The notes beneath the pieces are model-generated. The model worked only from the letters and a program-made list of their open reading frames with translations. It did no database searches and had not been told where the DNA came from. From Gemmatimonas sp. (GTDB taxonomy: Bacteria; Gemmatimonadota; Gemmatimonadetes; Gemmatimonadales; Gemmatimonadaceae), in assembly GCF_031426495.1 (NCBI RefSeq), contig NZ_JANPLK010000058.1, positions 1 through 6,297 on the forward strand: DNA of 6,297 nucleotides, in the 5' to 3' direction. Shown piece by piece: positions 5,661-6,297 of the stretch; within the stretch, counting starts at the first letter, position 1, and each line of letters starts with the position of its first letter. The position numbers were made by a program, and so were the translations under genes.

Positions 5661-6238
5661 TGCGTGTTCTGTCGGTTCCGCTGTCTACCCTGATACGCAA
5701 TGCCGCCAGCGGCCATCCGACGGCGGTCGGCGAGCTGTATGGTGCGCTGTATCGTGAGCTTCACGCGATTGCCCAGCGTCAACTGCGCGGCAGTGATGGT
5801 GCGCTCACGCTGGGCACGACCACGCTGTTGCACGAAGCGTATCTGAACATGCGCGACCGCGAGGGCGATCAGTTTCCCGATCGTGCGCATTTTCTCGCGT
5901 ACGCGTCGCGCGCGATGCGGGGCTTGGTGATCGATCACGTGCGACGCCGGCAGGCCACGAAGCGCGGTGGCGAGTTCCACATCACGAGTGCCGACACTGA
6001 TGTGCCGGCGCGAGCGGTAGGCGAGTCGGCGGGCGCGCTCGACGAGCTATCAGACGCGCTCGATCAACTCGCCGCCACCGACGCCGCGCTGGCCGAACTC
6101 GTCGATCTGCATTTCTTCGCCGGCTTCTCGTTCGTGGAGATCGCGCAGTTGCGCGGCGTGTCCGACCGTACCGTGCAACGCGATTGGCGGAAAGCACGGC
6201 TGCTGCTGCATCACACGTTGCAGCAGTTGGAGCATTAG
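5660..6238 (+). CDS. ECF-type RNA polymerase sigma factor (TIGR02999/PF07638-like)
   Basis: This 192-residue protein directs RNA polymerase to alternative promoters. Region 2 covers about residues 9-98, with the core LLHEAYLNM (56-64) and FLAYASRAMRGLVIDHVRRRQATKRGG (78-104), the latter for -10 recognition. A linker rich in Ala/Asp leads to region 4 (about 132-190), whose helix-turn-helix FSFVEIAQLRGVSDRTVQRDWRKAR (156-180) reads the -35 element. Classical ECF factors carry acidic DAED before LVQETF, for core binding. Here G52-T53-T54-T55 takes that place. This is the hallmark of factors that need Thr phosphorylation by a partner kinase (EcfP/PknT in Vibrio). The kinase gene is directly upstream with a 33-nt gap and no terminator, so co-transcription is likely. 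Many relatives have the order sigma then kinase, the reverse of this locus. No anti-sigma gene is present. The start is GTG (5660), or possibly CTG (5669). The stop lies at the edge of the right-hand repeat. Confidence 0.93.
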   Translation: MRVLSVPLSTLIRNAASGHPTAVGELYGALYRELHAIAQRQLRGSDGALTLGTTTLLHEAYLNMRDREGDQFPDRAHFLAYASRAMRGLVIDHVRRRQATKRGGEFHITSADTDVPARAVGESAGALDELSDALDQLAATDAALAELVDLHFFAGFSFVEIAQLRGVSDRTVQRDWRKARLLLHHTLQQLEH

Positions 6239-6282
6239 GGCGTTCAAGGGGCGTTCAAGAGGCGTGCAAGGGGTCAGGGTCG
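6238..6282 (+). repeat. Right copy of the inverted repeat, three 11-bp units plus GGGTCAGGGTCG
   Basis: GGGCGTTCAAG occurs at 6238-6248 and 6249-6259, and the variant AGGCGTGCAAG at 6260-6270. GGGTCAGGGTCG (6271-6282) follows. This is the reverse complement, in order and content, of the repeat at 108-139, apart from unit number (three versus two), unit length (11 versus 10) and a few substitutions. It touches the last base of the sigma stop codon. No hairpin with a T-run that would make a terminator is visible. The last 15 bases of the window show nothing further. Confidence 0.65.
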
Positions 6283-6297
6283 GTGTAAGGGCTATGT

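Overview
The window is GC-rich and carries six protein-coding genes, all on the + strand, with no sign of tRNA, rRNA, CRISPR or transposase genes. The gene content suggests a Gram-negative soil or freshwater bacterium, most likely Gemmatimonadota (Gemmatimonas-like). The reasons are a PEP-CTERM surface protein with an N-terminal signal peptide, a membrane Ser/Thr kinase with a long helical-repeat C-terminal half, and next to it a sigma factor that looks like the TIGR02999/PF07638 'ECF-type' family. Acidobacteriota, Planctomycetota or a proteobacterium such as Xanthomonadaceae are possible alternatives. The taxonomy is inferred from gene families and composition, not from a marker gene.

Layout: 1-130 is a non-coding, homopolymer-rich, hairpin-rich leader that ends in a short repeat. 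131-1213 encodes a secreted beta-propeller-like PEP-CTERM protein. 1214-1399 is non-coding and dominated by a large imperfect hairpin built of 9-bp units. 1400-1888 encodes a small unrecognised protein with a basic N-terminus and a very acidic C-terminus. 1981-2301 and 2298-2825 are a small unrecognised gene and a stand-alone GAF-domain gene that overlap by ATGA and are probably translationally coupled. 2891-5626 encodes the transmembrane kinase, and 5660-6238 the sigma factor 33 nt downstream. 6238-6282 holds a tandem repeat that is the inverted counterpart of the repeat at 108-139.

The best functional hypothesis is a phosphorylation-controlled transcription switch. The kinase has all catalytic motifs in its cytoplasmic half and a probable extracytoplasmic sensor half. 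The neighbouring sigma factor lacks the acidic DAED-type motif in region 2.2 and has three threonines (T53-T55) in its place. In characterised kinase-dependent ECF factors (Vibrio EcfP/PknT, Xanthomonas EcfK/PknS type), Thr phosphorylation at this place supplies the missing negative charge. The GAF protein and its coupled small partner lie directly upstream of the kinase and could be an accessory sensor, though nothing in the sequence proves this.

The non-coding parts are also notable. Inward-facing copies of a TTGAACGCC-type repeat joined to a CTGACCCC motif stand at both edges of the gene block. The left copy even provides the only plausible start codon (TTG) of the PEP-CTERM gene. The pair may mark an element, or it may be a dispersed repeat at which an assembly broke.
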